A stretch of DNA of 64,000 nucleotides from PHBD01 sp964578535 (lineage in GTDB: Bacteria > Desulfobacterota > Syntrophia > Syntrophales > PHBD01), in NCBI GenBank assembly GCA_964578535.1, contig CAZODI010000011.1, positions 28,329 through 92,328 on the forward strand, in the 5' to 3' direction. This document shows positions 35,269-45,508 of this stretch, piece after piece. The notes under the pieces are model-generated. The model saw nothing but the letters and a program-made list of their open reading frames with translations. It was not told the origin of the DNA and searched no databases. Made by a program: the position numbers and the translations under genes. Positions within the stretch are counted from its first letter, which is position 1. Every line of letters begins with the position of its first letter.

Positions 35269-38200
35269 ATGGTTCCGCGTCACTTCGGGGAGGCCCTCAC
35301 CGTGTACTATCATACCGACGGAAACAACGGATACGACGAACGGAAGACCCTGGTCATCGCTTCTCTTTTCCGGGACGATTTCTGCATCGACTGGCTGGTG
35401 GACCTCCTTACGGACCTGAAGCCGTCCCAGATCCTGGGCCAGCTGGAGCAGGGGGTTACGGACGGCAGCCTCGTGCGGAAGGAGCCCGGCTACTACGGCT
35501 TCGCCAGCGACCGGAAACGCAAGCGCCTTCGGGCCAGCCTCGATCCCCGGGAGGAGAAACATCTCCACGGCTGCATCGCCGACATCCTGATGCGGCAGTT
35601 GCCGGACAATGAGCAGAAGGCTCACGCCGTCGCCCACCACCTGATCCACATCCTCAACGACGCCAACCGCTGCCGCTATCTGATCAAGGCCGGGGATCTG
35701 CATCTCGATGCCTTTCGTCCGGAAGAGGCCCTCCAGTGTTACAGCAAGGCCCTGGAGGATCTCGCCGCCCTGTCGGGACGTGAGGCGGACGGCCTCTTCA
35801 GCGAGACGGCCATCAAGTACTCCAAGATCTCCACGGCGCGTCACGACACGACGAAGGTCCTCTCCATCCTGGAGTCTGCCCTGGAGAAGGCGACCCGCTG
35901 GAAGGTGGACCGCGCCCGGGCTCTCCTGAAGATGCACATGGCCAAGAATGAGTGGCTCCGCTCCCGCTACGACAGCGCTCTCAAGTATTTTGAGGAGGGA
36001 TGGGCCCTGGCCCAGGAGGTGAACGATCCCCGCCTGCTGCACTCGGCGACCACCTTCAGCGCCTTCTTCCTCTTCTGGCAGGGCCGTTTCCGGGAGGCCG
36101 TCCGGATGTATGAAAAGGCCGTTCCGGACATCGAGCGCTATCCCCAGGGGGGATTTCCCCTGCTGGCGGTCATGACCGTGGGCTACTGCTATGCCCAGAT
36201 CGGCCAGGTGACCCAGGGCCTGGGAATGCTCGACGCCCTCCGGAGCCACGGGCTGGGCAAGGGCGACCTGTACCTGGGTGCCTACACGGAGGGCAACATC
36301 GGCAACGTCATGCTGGAGATCGGCCGGGTGGACGAGGCCGTCCAGTACCTGGAAGAATCCTCGAAAATAGCCAAGCGGGCCCACAACGACTGGGTCTGGA
36401 TCACCGGCAAGATGTCCCTGGCCTACGCGTACTATCTCAAGGGGGACACCGAACAGTCCCTCCAGAACCTCCGGGAGTTCCTTCACCACACCCGGAAGGT
36501 CCACACGACGGTGTATCTCTACCCCTACCTCCTGGAACTGGGTTCCGCGATGGACCAGGGAGAGCTCCCCGCCGTGGAAGGCCTCTCCCTGGAGAGGGAA
36601 ATCCAGAGCACGATCAGCGGCCACAATATCTTTCTCAAGGGTGTCGCCTGCCGCTTCCAGGCGCAGCCGTGGCAGCGGGAAGGCCGCCCCCGGGAAGAGG
36701 TGATCCGGTCGCTCCGGGTCTCCATCACGAACCTGGAGGAGTCGGGACAGCAGATCGAGCTCGCGAAATCGCGGCTGGAGCTGGCCCGCCAGTATCTGGC
36801 CGCCGGAGACCGGGAAGCGGCCCGGGAGCTCACCGTCACGGCCACGCAGACACCGGACGCGTTCAGCGACAAACTCATCCCCGATGAGCTCCGGATGCTC
36901 GTGGGGGACCGTCCCGCCGGTGAATCCCTCCTGAAGGAGATCCTGAACCTGGGCCAGAAGGTGGTCACGATCCGGGACAACCGCGACCTGGTCCAGCACA
37001 TCCTGTCTACCCTGAACCGGATCACCGGCGCCGAGCGGAGCGCCATCTTTCTCCTCGAGGAGGAGGACGGCATGTCGCGGCCGGTGCTTCGGGCCTCGAA
37101 GAACCTGACCTCGGAGCAGGTCACACACCGCTCGTTCGCCTCGTCCCTGAAGATCATCGGCGAAGTGGCCCGGGCGGGAAAGGGCCGGATCCTCGCCGAT
37201 GGACCCGCCGGGGAAGGGGGCGGCGCGGAAGCCGACATCATCCGGTCCCGCATCTGCGTGCCCATGATCCTCCGGGACAAGACCGTCGGGGTCCTCTATC
37301 ACGACAACCGGCTCCTCTCCAGCGCCTTCCGGGAATCGGACCTGGATCTCCTGTCCTACTTCGCGGCCCTGGCGGCCTTCGCCCTGGACAACGTCCGGGC
37401 CTACGAGGAGATTCAGCGCCTCAACCGCAAACTGTGCGAGGAAAACCTCTACTACAGGGAAGAGCACCTCCAGAACCTGCACTTCGACGACATCATCGGC
37501 GAGAGCCCCGGGATTCGCCGTGTCCTGGCCCAGATCGACCAGGTCACCGGGACGGACGCGACGGTGATGATCATCGGTGAGACCGGCGTAGGCAAGGAGC
37601 TCGTGGCGAGGGCCATCCACCGCCACAGCACCCGGCGGGACAAACCGTTCATCAAGGTGAACTGCAGCGCTCTCCCGGAAAGCCTGATCCCCAGCGAACT
37701 TTTCGGCCACGAGAAAGGGGCTTTCACAGGAGCCATCCGCCGGCGCCTCGGCCGCTTCGAGCTGGCCGACGGCGGAACGCTCTTTCTCGACGAAATCGGC
37801 GAGATCAGCCTGGATCTTCAGGTCCGTCTGCTCCGGGTGCTCCAGACCCGGGAGTTCGAAAGGGTCGGCGGTACCGAGACCATCCACTCCGACTTCCGGC
37901 TCCTGGTGGCGACGAACCGGAACCTGGAACTGGACGTGAAAACCCAGAAGTTCCGCCCGGATCTTTACTACCGCCTCGCCGTCTTCCCCATCTACGTGCC
38001 GCCCCTCCGGGAGCGCCGCGAGGACATCCCCCTCCTGGCCATCCATTTTCTCAAGATCTACGCCCAGAAGCGGGGCAAGGAATTCACCAAGATCCCCGAG
38101 GCGGAGATGGAAAAGCTACTGGATTACGAATGGCCGGGAAATGTGCGGGAGATGGAAAACATCATCGAGCGGGGAACGATTCTCAACCCCGGTCCGGTGT

Positions 38201-38424
38201 TCCGGGTTCCGGAGCTGGGGTCGCGCCTGGCCGAAACCCCGCCCCCGGGGGAAGGGGTGAGCCTGATGGACAACGAACGGAGGCACATTCTCTGGGCCCT
38301 GCAGAAGACGAGCTGGAAGGTCCGGGGAAAGGGCGGAGCGGCGGAGCTCCTGGAGCTGCCCGCCTCGACCCTTGCCTTCCGGATGAAAAAGCTGGGGATC
38401 CGGAGACCCGAGACCCAATCCTGA
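35269..38424 (+). CDS. TPR-GAF-AAA+ sigma-54 dependent transcriptional activator
   Basis: 1051 residues. The N-terminal ~530 residues are a helical, TPR-rich region (e.g. RPEEALQCYSKALEDL, RVDEAVQYLEESSKIA), followed by GAF about 555-710, then the AAA+ sigma-54 interaction domain about 740-985 with GETGVGKE (Walker A near 768), GAFTGA (about 818), and a Fis-type HTH at the C-terminus (about 1005-1045). GAFTGA contacts sigma-54, so this is an enhancer-binding protein. The TPR plus GAF input suggests sensing of a metabolite or a protein partner. No receiver domain, so no phosphorelay. Two sigma-54 promoters with a shared upstream motif lie 15-24 kb away on the same contig, candidate targets. 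Confidence 0.93.
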   Translation: MVPRHFGEALTVYYHTDGNNGYDERKTLVIASLFRDDFCIDWLVDLLTDLKPSQILGQLEQGVTDGSLVRKEPGYYGFASDRKRKRLRASLDPREEKHLHGCIADILMRQLPDNEQKAHAVAHHLIHILNDANRCRYLIKAGDLHLDAFRPEEALQCYSKALEDLAALSGREADGLFSETAIKYSKISTARHDTTKVLSILESALEKATRWKVDRARALLKMHMAKNEWLRSRYDSALKYFEEGWALAQEVNDPRLLHSATTFSAFFLFWQGRFREAVRMYEKAVPDIERYPQGGFPLLAVMTVGYCYAQIGQVTQGLGMLDALRSHGLGKGDLYLGAYTEGNIGNVMLEIGRVDEAVQYLEESSKIAKRAHNDWVWITGKMSLAYAYYLKGDTEQSLQNLREFLHHTRKVHTTVYLYPYLLELGSAMDQGELPAVEGLSLEREIQSTISGHNIFLKGVACRFQAQPWQREGRPREEVIRSLRVSITNLEESGQQIELAKSRLELARQYLAAGDREAARELTVTATQTPDAFSDKLIPDELRMLVGDRPAGESLLKEILNLGQKVVTIRDNRDLVQHILSTLNRITGAERSAIFLLEEEDGMSRPVLRASKNLTSEQVTHRSFASSLKIIGEVARAGKGRILADGPAGEGGGAEADIIRSRICVPMILRDKTVGVLYHDNRLLSSAFRESDLDLLSYFAALAAFALDNVRAYEEIQRLNRKLCEENLYYREEHLQNLHFDDIIGESPGIRRVLAQIDQVTGTDATVMIIGETGVGKELVARAIHRHSTRRDKPFIKVNCSALPESLIPSELFGHEKGAFTGAIRRRLGRFELADGGTLFLDEIGEISLDLQVRLLRVLQTREFERVGGTETIHSDFRLLVATNRNLELDVKTQKFRPDLYYRLAVFPIYVPPLRERREDIPLLAIHFLKIYAQKRGKEFTKIPEAEMEKLLDYEWPGNVREMENIIERGTILNPGPVFRVPELGSRLAETPPPGEGVSLMDNERRHILWALQKTSWKVRGKGGAAELLELPASTLAFRMKKLGIRRPETQS

Positions 38425-38525
38425 AGGTCATCCGGGGAAAAGATAGCAGGCCGCGCCGACTCCGTCTTGGAGGGGGAACGGAACACAGGCCGCGGCCTGC
38501 CGACGGAAAGGAACCAATGACGGGA

Positions 38526-38558
38526 GGGACGGCCCACGGACGATCCGCCGGCCGTCCC
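38526..38558. terminator. Weak dyad between convergent genes
   Basis: GGGACGGCC (38526-38534) pairs with GGCCGTCCC (38550-38558), with a small inner stem. It lies between the convergent activator and acyl-CoA ligase genes, but there is no T-run on either strand, so a factor-independent function is uncertain. Confidence 0.35.
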
Positions 38559-38583
38559 CCTTGAATGAAAAGCCTTCCCCGCT

Positions 38584-40335
38584 TCAGGCCTTCCCGTGCG
38601 CGGCCTTGTAGAGCGGGTCGTTTTCCTGCAGCTCCCGCCGCATCACCTTCCCCACCAGGGTTTTGGGAATCTCCTTGATGAACTCAACATGCTTCGGCGC
38701 CTTGTAATGGGTCAGGTTCGCCCTGCACCAGTCCTTGAGTCCGTCCTCGGTGATCCTGCCGACCCAGGACTCCTTCAGGACCACCCAGGCCTTGATGGCC
38801 TCTCCCGTCTCCGGATCCGGAAGGCCCGCCACGGCCACTTCGCTGATGCCCTCGTGAGCCCCCATGAGCTGCTCCACCTCTGTCGGGAAGACCGAGTAGC
38901 CCTTCACCTTGATGAGCTGCTTCTTCCGGTCGTTCAGGGTCACCCGTCCATGGGCGTCCATGAAGCCGATGTCGCCCGTGTAAAGCCAGCGTTTCCCGTC
39001 CTCCCGAACACGGACCGTATCGGCAGTCTCCTCCGGGTTGTTCAGGTACCCCTGCATGACCGTGGGACCTGCCACGATGAGCTCGCCGCTCTCACCCACC
39101 GGCATTTCCTTCTCGCCCGTGAACATGTCGACAATCTTCCAGTCGAGGCCCGGCAGAGCCAGCCCGATGCTTCCCGTCGTGTCCACGTCGCTGATGGGAC
39201 CGCCCGCCACGACCGGCGACGCCTCCGAGAGGCCGTACCCCTCCAGAAGCCGCGATTTCGTCACCTGCTCGAAGCTGTCCTTGACATTCCGGTGCAGGGG
39301 ACCGGCTCCGGAGATGCTGCCCTTGAGCTTGTTCGCAATGGGGTACTTGCTGATATCCGGGAAGTCGGCGATTCTCTTGAACATCACTTCCGCCCCCGGG
39401 AAATAGGTCTGCCCGTCCGGGGCGATCTCGCAGATCGTCTTCAGGAGCACCTCCGTCTCCGGCGGACGAGGGAAGAGCATCATCCACATCCCGCAGTAAA
39501 GCACCGTGTTCATGATGGCCGTCATGCCGAAGGAGTGGAAAAGCGGCAGGATCCCGACCATGCAGGCACCGGGCTCCAGCGTCCACAGCCAGGCGCCCAC
39601 CTGGATGGCGTTGCAAACGCAGTTGGAGTGGCTGAGAACCGCCGCCTTCGGGACGCCCGTCGTCCCGCCGGTCATGATGTAGGTTGCCACGTCGTCGGGG
39701 CTCACGGTCGTACGAAGCGGCTCCGGCTTCGCCTTCAGGAGGTCGAGAAAACAGAGGGATTCGGGTGGCACCGGACCGGTGGGGATCTTTTTGAGCTTCT
39801 TGGCCATCCACTTCTTCCAGTCGGCGATTTTGAGCATGTCCGCCACGTTCGTCTCGATCCAGTGGTGGACGTGGAGATCCTGCTCGATGGGCTTGAGGAG
39901 CGGCTCATAAAGGGCGTCCAGGAAGATCACCGTCCGCGCTCCGGTGATGTTCAGCTGATGAAGGATCTCCCCTGGCTTGTAGGTGGGGTTGATGCCCGTC
40001 ACGATGACCCCGAGCTTGGCGCAGGCATAGTAGGCAATGACGTACTGGAAGCAGCTCGGCAGGACGAGGGCGAGCACGTCGCCCTTCCTCAGGCCCAGCC
40101 TGCGGAGGCTTTGGGCCAGGGCGTCCACGTGGCCGAGGATCTCCCGGTATGTCATGAAGGAGTCAAGGAACCAGGCCGCCCTGCTGTCCGCGTATTTCTC
40201 CGCCGACGCCGACAGCATCTCGTAGAGGGTGATCCGGGGGAAGTCGATGTTTTTTGGAATCTTCTCGGGCCATCCGGCCTCGGGCTGCAGCCAGGGTTTC
40301 GATTCGTCCACGCGCAGTTGATTCTGATCCGCCAT
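38584..40335 (-). CDS. Long-chain acyl-CoA ligase (AMP-forming)
   Basis: 583 residues from ATG 40335 behind GGAGACC; a longer open frame has no other good start. Adenylate motifs: YIMTGGTTGVPKAAVLSH (P-loop), EGYGLSEASP, YTGDIG (the catalytic Asp) and C-terminal KTLVGKVMRREL with the catalytic Lys. The family fits long/medium-chain fatty acid activation, although aromatic or branched acids cannot be excluded. Last gene of the large minus-strand acyl-CoA operon; a 219-base region separates it from the preceding acyl-CoA dehydrogenase gene, so it may also have its own promoter. Confidence 0.9.
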   Translation of the reverse strand: MADQNQLRVDESKPWLQPEAGWPEKIPKNIDFPRITLYEMLSASAEKYADSRAAWFLDSFMTYREILGHVDALAQSLRRLGLRKGDVLALVLPSCFQYVIAYYACAKLGVIVTGINPTYKPGEILHQLNITGARTVIFLDALYEPLLKPIEQDLHVHHWIETNVADMLKIADWKKWMAKKLKKIPTGPVPPESLCFLDLLKAKPEPLRTTVSPDDVATYIMTGGTTGVPKAAVLSHSNCVCNAIQVGAWLWTLEPGACMVGILPLFHSFGMTAIMNTVLYCGMWMMLFPRPPETEVLLKTICEIAPDGQTYFPGAEVMFKRIADFPDISKYPIANKLKGSISGAGPLHRNVKDSFEQVTKSRLLEGYGLSEASPVVAGGPISDVDTTGSIGLALPGLDWKIVDMFTGEKEMPVGESGELIVAGPTVMQGYLNNPEETADTVRVREDGKRWLYTGDIGFMDAHGRVTLNDRKKQLIKVKGYSVFPTEVEQLMGAHEGISEVAVAGLPDPETGEAIKAWVVLKESWVGRITEDGLKDWCRANLTHYKAPKHVEFIKEIPKTLVGKVMRRELQENDPLYKAAHGKA

Positions 40336-40554
40336 AGGGTCTCCTTTCCCGTTCTCCCGGAATTTGCTCACGTTTCCTGCGGATGCTTGCAGGCAACACT
40401 CCTCCGTCGGCGCCATCCCGGGGAGGCGCCCGGGGACCCGGGGTCCGTGCCCGTGCCGGCTGTCACCCGGCATCAGGCGATGTGAATTGCTGGTTTCTCC
40501 TTCTTCCCGCAGGGTGAAGACGATCACCTTTGATTGCGGGCGGCTTGAAAGACG

Positions 40555-41712
40555 CTATTTCTCCTGCTGGCCCAGCCCCAGGAGCTTCCCGAGGTCTTCC
40601 CGGAGCATCTCCTGAGGGCCCGCGCCGCCGAGCAGGACCATGGCGTCCCGCATGTAGCGCTGGGCGTCGTACTCCATGGTATATCCGTATCCTCCGAGCA
40701 CCTGAACGCAGTCCATGGATGCTTTCCGGGCCGTCTCCACGGCCAGGATCCTGGCCGTCGCCGCCTCCGCGGCACAGCGCATCTCCTCGTCGGACAGGCA
40801 GGCGGCCTGCCGGGCGACCAGGCGGGTCGCCCGGATCCGTACGGACATGTCGACGAGCATGTCCTTCACGGCGCTGAAGGCGATGATGGGCCGGCCGAAC
40901 TGGACCCGTTCCTTCGCATACTGCACGGCATAGTCGAACGCCCCCTGGGCAATTCCCAGGCCGCATGCGGAGACCTCCAGGTCTTCCGTTTCCCGGAGCA
41001 GTCCCCACTGTTTCCGGCCCTGATTCAGGCCCTCCGGGCCTCCCAGTACATTCTCCCGGGAAACGGCGACACTCTCGAAGCGGACCTCGCCGATGCCGAG
41101 GCTCGCGGTCCCGACCAGATCCGTCGCCCCGGCCGTTACGCCGGGGGTCTTCGCGTCCACCAGGAAGAAGGACAGCCCGCCGTTGTCCCTGTCCGTCCCG
41201 GCCAGGGTCAGGATCGTCGTAGCGCAGCCGGCCAGGCGGACGAACTGTTTCTCCCCGGAGAGCAGGAATCCGTCCCCCTTCGGGGTGGCCGTCATCCCGA
41301 CGGCCAGCGGGTCATACCCTGCCTCCGGCTCCAGGATGGCGCCGGCAAACAGCGCCGAGCCGTCGACCACGGAGGGCAGATGGCGCTCCTTCTGTTCCGT
41401 GCTTCCCAGATCGCCCAGGTTCTTGCCGCCTCCGAGGGCGCAGGCGGCAAAGGCACCCGCCAGGGCCGGGTAAACAGCGGACAGCTCCTCGATGATGAGC
41501 GTCGCGGCCAGGACGTTCCGGCCTCCTCCGCCGTACGCCTCGGGGACCACGAGACCGCAGAACCCGTTGTCGGCAAGCGGACGGTACAGGCTCTCCGGAA
41601 AGTCCCCTTTCTGATCCGCCTCCCGGGCCGCTTCGCGCGTGCATTCCCGGGCGATGAACCGGCGGATGGTATCCCTGATCACTTCCTGTTCTTCCGTCAG
41701 TCTGAAATCCAT
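40555..41712 (-). CDS. Acyl-CoA dehydrogenase (isovaleryl/LCAD-type base position)
   Basis: 385 residues, the standard length. N-terminal MDFRLTEEQEVIRDTIRRF; the FAD/C-terminal helix QVLGGYGYTMEYDAQRYMRDA is intact. At the usual MCAD-type position (YEGT) it has LGGAG, so the catalytic Glu is not there; by hand alignment a Glu in RETEDLEVS falls at the isovaleryl-CoA dehydrogenase-type position. This suggests a branched-chain or long-chain acyl-CoA substrate. It sits between two acyl-CoA ligase genes and follows the upstream ligase by 68 bases. Confidence 0.9.
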   Translation of the reverse strand: MDFRLTEEQEVIRDTIRRFIARECTREAAREADQKGDFPESLYRPLADNGFCGLVVPEAYGGGGRNVLAATLIIEELSAVYPALAGAFAACALGGGKNLGDLGSTEQKERHLPSVVDGSALFAGAILEPEAGYDPLAVGMTATPKGDGFLLSGEKQFVRLAGCATTILTLAGTDRDNGGLSFFLVDAKTPGVTAGATDLVGTASLGIGEVRFESVAVSRENVLGGPEGLNQGRKQWGLLRETEDLEVSACGLGIAQGAFDYAVQYAKERVQFGRPIIAFSAVKDMLVDMSVRIRATRLVARQAACLSDEEMRCAAEAATARILAVETARKASMDCVQVLGGYGYTMEYDAQRYMRDAMVLLGGAGPQEMLREDLGKLLGLGQQEK

Positions 41713-41780
41713 CTTGAATTCCTTTCAGGCTCTCCCTTCGCCCGTCATGGCCGGGACGGCCCGGGAGGCTCTTCCGTTCC

Positions 41781-43355
41781 TCAGACCCTGCGCTCGTACC
41801 CCTTCCAGTAGCGCTCCCGGATCTTCTTCTTGTCGACCTTTCCCAGGTTGGTCAGCGGGATGGCATCCCAGAACTCGACCGTCTTGGGACAGATGAGGCT
41901 CCCCTTGCGCTCCTTCACGAAGTTGATCAGCTCCTTCTCCGTGGCGGTCTTTCCTTCATGGAGGACGACGATCGCCTTGACCGCCTCGCCCCACCGCTCG
42001 TCGGGAACGCCGATCACCGCGGCGCCTTTTACGGCCGGGTGTTCGAAGAGCATGTCCTCGATCTCCCTCGGGAAAATGTTGAATCCGCCGCTGACGACCA
42101 TGTCCTTGGAGCGGTCGACGATGTAGAGGAAGCCCTCCTCGTCCATCTTCGCCATGTCGCCCGTCCAGAGCCACCCGTCCCGGATGGTCTCCGCCGTGGC
42201 CTCGGGGTTCTTCAGGTAGCCCGTCATGACATTGATGTGGCGGCAGATTATGTCCCCCACCTCGCCCGGGGGCACGTCGTTCCCGTCGGCGTCGACGAGC
42301 CGTACGGTCGCCGGAAACGTCGGCCTTCCGCAGGAGCTGAAGATCCGCCGCTCCCGCTCCGGATCCTCGATCATGTGCTCTTCCCTCGGCAGGGCGCTGA
42401 TCATCATGGGGGCCTCGGTCTGGCCGTAGAGCTGCGTGAAGATAGGCCCGAAGGTGTTGATGGCCTGCTTCAGTCGCTCCGGGGCGATGGCGGCGGCCCC
42501 ATAGACGACGTTCCGCAGGCTCGAGACGTCGTACTTCCCCCGGTCCGGGTAATCGAGAAGGACGTAGATCATGGTCGGGACGACGAATGTGGAGGTGACC
42601 CCGTGCTTCTGGACGGCCTCGAGGAAACTCTTCGGGTCGAACCCGTCGAGGATTACGCAGACCCCCCGGCGGATCATGATGGGGATCATCAGGCACCCCC
42701 CCGCATGGGTGAGGGGTGTCGCGAAGGCGAAGACCTCGTCGTAGCCGAAGCCCAGTTCCAGCATCTCGGTGATGTACGTGCCGATCCAGGCCCGGTGTGA
42801 GAGCATCACGCCCTTGGGAAGCCCCGTTGTCCCGCCGGTGAAGTAGATCCCTGCCAGATCCTCCTCATCGATGTCCACGTGCGGAACCTCCGGTGGATGT
42901 TCCTGGATGAGCGTCTGGAGGTGCAGATGGCCCTCGGCGATCTTCTCCGGGTCCTTGCCGACGCAGATGAAGTGCTTGACCGTCTTGAGGCGGGGGATCA
43001 TCTCCATCACGCGGGACGCCATCTTCTCATGGTAGATGATCGCCTTGCACTCCGCGTGGTTCATCATGAACACGTGGTCGTCATTCGTCAGCAGGACGGC
43101 CAGGGGCACCCGGATGACGCCGATCTTCGCCAGGCCGTACTCGCAGGAGATGTACTCGGGACAGTTGGCCATCAGGAACGCCGTCGTGTCTCCTTTCTTC
43201 AACCCCAGCTTCGACAGGGCGTTCGCCAGGCTGTAGGCCGCCTTCTGCATGTCATCATAGGTGTACGATTCGTCGTGGTACTTCATGGCCACCCGGTGCC
43301 TGAAGTTCATGACGCACCGGTCATACATCTCTCCGACCGTCGTGCCGAATATCAT
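41781..43355 (-). CDS. AMP-forming acyl-CoA ligase
   Basis: 524 residues. P-loop IYFTGGTTGLPKGVMLSH, LYGQTEAPMM, WLWTGDMAKMDEEGF, catalytic Lys in TNLGKVDKKKIRERYW. Closest in character to medium-chain/aromatic acyl-CoA ligases or long-chain FadD-like enzymes. No membrane segment. It lies 69 bases downstream of the FadB-like gene and 68 bases upstream of an acyl-CoA dehydrogenase gene, all on the same strand. One of four ligases in this region; specificity cannot be read from sequence by eye. Confidence 0.9.
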   Translation of the reverse strand: MIFGTTVGEMYDRCVMNFRHRVAMKYHDESYTYDDMQKAAYSLANALSKLGLKKGDTTAFLMANCPEYISCEYGLAKIGVIRVPLAVLLTNDDHVFMMNHAECKAIIYHEKMASRVMEMIPRLKTVKHFICVGKDPEKIAEGHLHLQTLIQEHPPEVPHVDIDEEDLAGIYFTGGTTGLPKGVMLSHRAWIGTYITEMLELGFGYDEVFAFATPLTHAGGCLMIPIMIRRGVCVILDGFDPKSFLEAVQKHGVTSTFVVPTMIYVLLDYPDRGKYDVSSLRNVVYGAAAIAPERLKQAINTFGPIFTQLYGQTEAPMMISALPREEHMIEDPERERRIFSSCGRPTFPATVRLVDADGNDVPPGEVGDIICRHINVMTGYLKNPEATAETIRDGWLWTGDMAKMDEEGFLYIVDRSKDMVVSGGFNIFPREIEDMLFEHPAVKGAAVIGVPDERWGEAVKAIVVLHEGKTATEKELINFVKERKGSLICPKTVEFWDAIPLTNLGKVDKKKIRERYWKGYERRV

Positions 43356-43424
43356 TGCTCAACCTCCTCCGTTTTCCCCGGCGGGGAGTTTCCTGATCGC
43401 TCCGGTCCCTACGCGGGACCGGCA

Positions 43425-45440
43425 TCAACCCTTGTAGAAGTTTTTCTTGTACAGCTTCCCGCTCAGGCCGGTCAAGTCAGCCCATTTCAAGGGGCCTCCC
43501 TTGTCGGCGGGGAAGCCGATCCCCCAGATGGCGCCGATATCGACGGCCCGCGGCCCCTTGACGACGCCCTTGTCCAGCAGCTCCTTGCCCGTCTCCACGA
43601 AGGGGAGAAACAGCATTTCCTGGAGAGACTCGACGCTCATCTCCTTCTTCAGCCCCTGCGGATTGACGAGGGGAAGCGCCTCCGGATCGACGGCCCCCTC
43701 CTTCGTGTAAAATCCCTTCCCGTTCTTGTTGCGGCCGAAGCGGCCCGCCTTGTAGACGTTCTCCAGCGCCATCGGCGCCTTCCGCCCGAGTGACTTGGTC
43801 AGGACCAGGTAGGACACGTCGATCCCGACCTCATCGGTGAGGCGGATCGGGCCGACAGGAAGGCCGAACCGCATCATGGCGTTGTCCACGGCGTCCATGG
43901 GCACGCCCTCCCCCAGCAATTCGTAAGCCTTGATGAAGTAGGGAAACAGCATGGCGTTGACGACGAATCCGGGGTTGTCGTTGCAGACGATGGGGCGCTT
44001 GCGCAGGCCCGCGGCGAAATTCAGGAGGTTGTACACCGCCTCGTCCGTGGTCTCCTTTCCCCGGATGATCTCCAGGAGCTCCATCCGCCAGACGGGGGAA
44101 AAGAAATGGGCGCCCAGAAAGCGCTTCGGGTGCGTCACGCTCCGGGCCAGCCGGTCCACCGGCAGGCTCGAGGTGTTGCTGACGATCAGGCAGTCCTCCG
44201 GTACGGCCCGGCAGAGGTCCCCGTAGACCTGGTCCTTCACGGCGGGATCCTCGAATACCGCCTCGACGACAAGATCGACGTCGGCGAAATCGGCCGTCCA
44301 CTCCGAGACGGGCTTGAGCAGACCCATGAGGTCATCGACGGACTTTTTGAACTGGCCCTTCTCCGCCATGCCCTCCAGGATTTTTTTCACAAAGGCCTTT
44401 CCGGGCTCCAGGGCCTCGGGAAGATCCTTCACCACGACAGGTACCTGGAGGCACCGGAGCATGTCGATGATGATCCCCCGCCCCATGGTGCCGAAGCCCA
44501 GGACGGCCAGTTTCTTCAGGGGCCGGGGATGGAAGCCCTTGGGGATCATGGTCAGGGGCTTGTCCGAGTACGTCTTCAGAAAGAAGGTGTTGATGGAGCC
44601 CTTGCACTCCGGCGTCGCCAGGACCTCGAGAAAGCACTCTGTCTCAATCTTCAGCCCTTCCGCGAGGGAGGCGCACTTCAGTCCCTCCTCAACGGCTTTG
44701 ATGGCGAGGCGGGGCGCCGGCAGGTCCCGGCCCCGGGAGGCCTTCCGGGCGAGGGCGCGGGCCGCGGCGACGGCTTCGTCCAGGCCGGAGAGGTCCGGCA
44801 CGCTCCTCCGGAGTGTCGACGCATCGCGGGCGATTTCTTCCGCAAAGGCCTTGGCACGCTCCACCAGGTCGTCCTTTTCCGGGCAGACCCGGTCCACCAG
44901 GCCGGCTTCCAGGGCCTTGCCGGCGGGAACGACGGCCCCACGGACGATCATCTCCAGGGCGGAAAGCCCGATCAGCCTGGGCAGGCGCTGGGTACCACCA
45001 CCACCCGGGATGACCCCGACATTGCACTCCGGAAGGCCGATCCGGGTCCGGGGACCGTTTGCGGTGATCCGGGCGGTCATGGCCAGGGCAAACTCGTACC
45101 CGCCGCCCATGCAGGGACCGCTGATGGCGGCCACGGTGGGAATGCCGAGGTTTTCCAGGCGGGTGAACAGGTCGTTGAAATGGGCCAGCCGGGTGCGGAA
45201 GGCCTCAATGTCCGTCTGCCCCCCCAGCATGTCCAGGTTGGCACCGGCATGAAAACCCGTCGCCTTCCCGGAATAGAAGACCACGCCACGATAGCGCGAC
45301 CTGTTTTTCTCCAGCTCGGCCAGGGTCTCCTCGAAGCCCGAGATGGCCTCGTTCGTCCACGTGTTGACGGCCTCTCCGGGCACGTCGATCCGGATGACGG
45401 CGATGCCGTTCTGATCCTCGCTGGTAAACGCCTTTGCCAT
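43425..45440 (-). CDS. Fused enoyl-CoA hydratase / 3-hydroxyacyl-CoA dehydrogenase (FadB-like)
   Basis: 671 residues from ATG 45440 with AAAGG about 9 bases upstream (ATG 45449 also possible). A longer open frame reaches into the next gene and is not meaningful. N-terminal crotonase domain has both hydratase glutamates: GGGYEFALA and LPECNVGVIPGGGGTQRL. The dehydrogenase half starts at about 328 (VLGFGTMGRGI, NAD loop), with catalytic His in GAHFFSPVWRMELLEII and NTSSLPVDRLA. Performs hydration and NAD-linked oxidation of acyl-CoA. No thiolase partner of the FadA type is visible in this window. Confidence 0.93.
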   Translation of the reverse strand: MAKAFTSEDQNGIAVIRIDVPGEAVNTWTNEAISGFEETLAELEKNRSRYRGVVFYSGKATGFHAGANLDMLGGQTDIEAFRTRLAHFNDLFTRLENLGIPTVAAISGPCMGGGYEFALAMTARITANGPRTRIGLPECNVGVIPGGGGTQRLPRLIGLSALEMIVRGAVVPAGKALEAGLVDRVCPEKDDLVERAKAFAEEIARDASTLRRSVPDLSGLDEAVAAARALARKASRGRDLPAPRLAIKAVEEGLKCASLAEGLKIETECFLEVLATPECKGSINTFFLKTYSDKPLTMIPKGFHPRPLKKLAVLGFGTMGRGIIIDMLRCLQVPVVVKDLPEALEPGKAFVKKILEGMAEKGQFKKSVDDLMGLLKPVSEWTADFADVDLVVEAVFEDPAVKDQVYGDLCRAVPEDCLIVSNTSSLPVDRLARSVTHPKRFLGAHFFSPVWRMELLEIIRGKETTDEAVYNLLNFAAGLRKRPIVCNDNPGFVVNAMLFPYFIKAYELLGEGVPMDAVDNAMMRFGLPVGPIRLTDEVGIDVSYLVLTKSLGRKAPMALENVYKAGRFGRNKNGKGFYTKEGAVDPEALPLVNPQGLKKEMSVESLQEMLFLPFVETGKELLDKGVVKGPRAVDIGAIWGIGFPADKGGPLKWADLTGLSGKLYKKNFYKG

Positions 45441-45508
45441 GTCCTTCATCCTTTCGCGCTTCCGGGGGATCCGGACCGCAGGAGACGATCCGGACCCCGG
45501 AAACCGTT

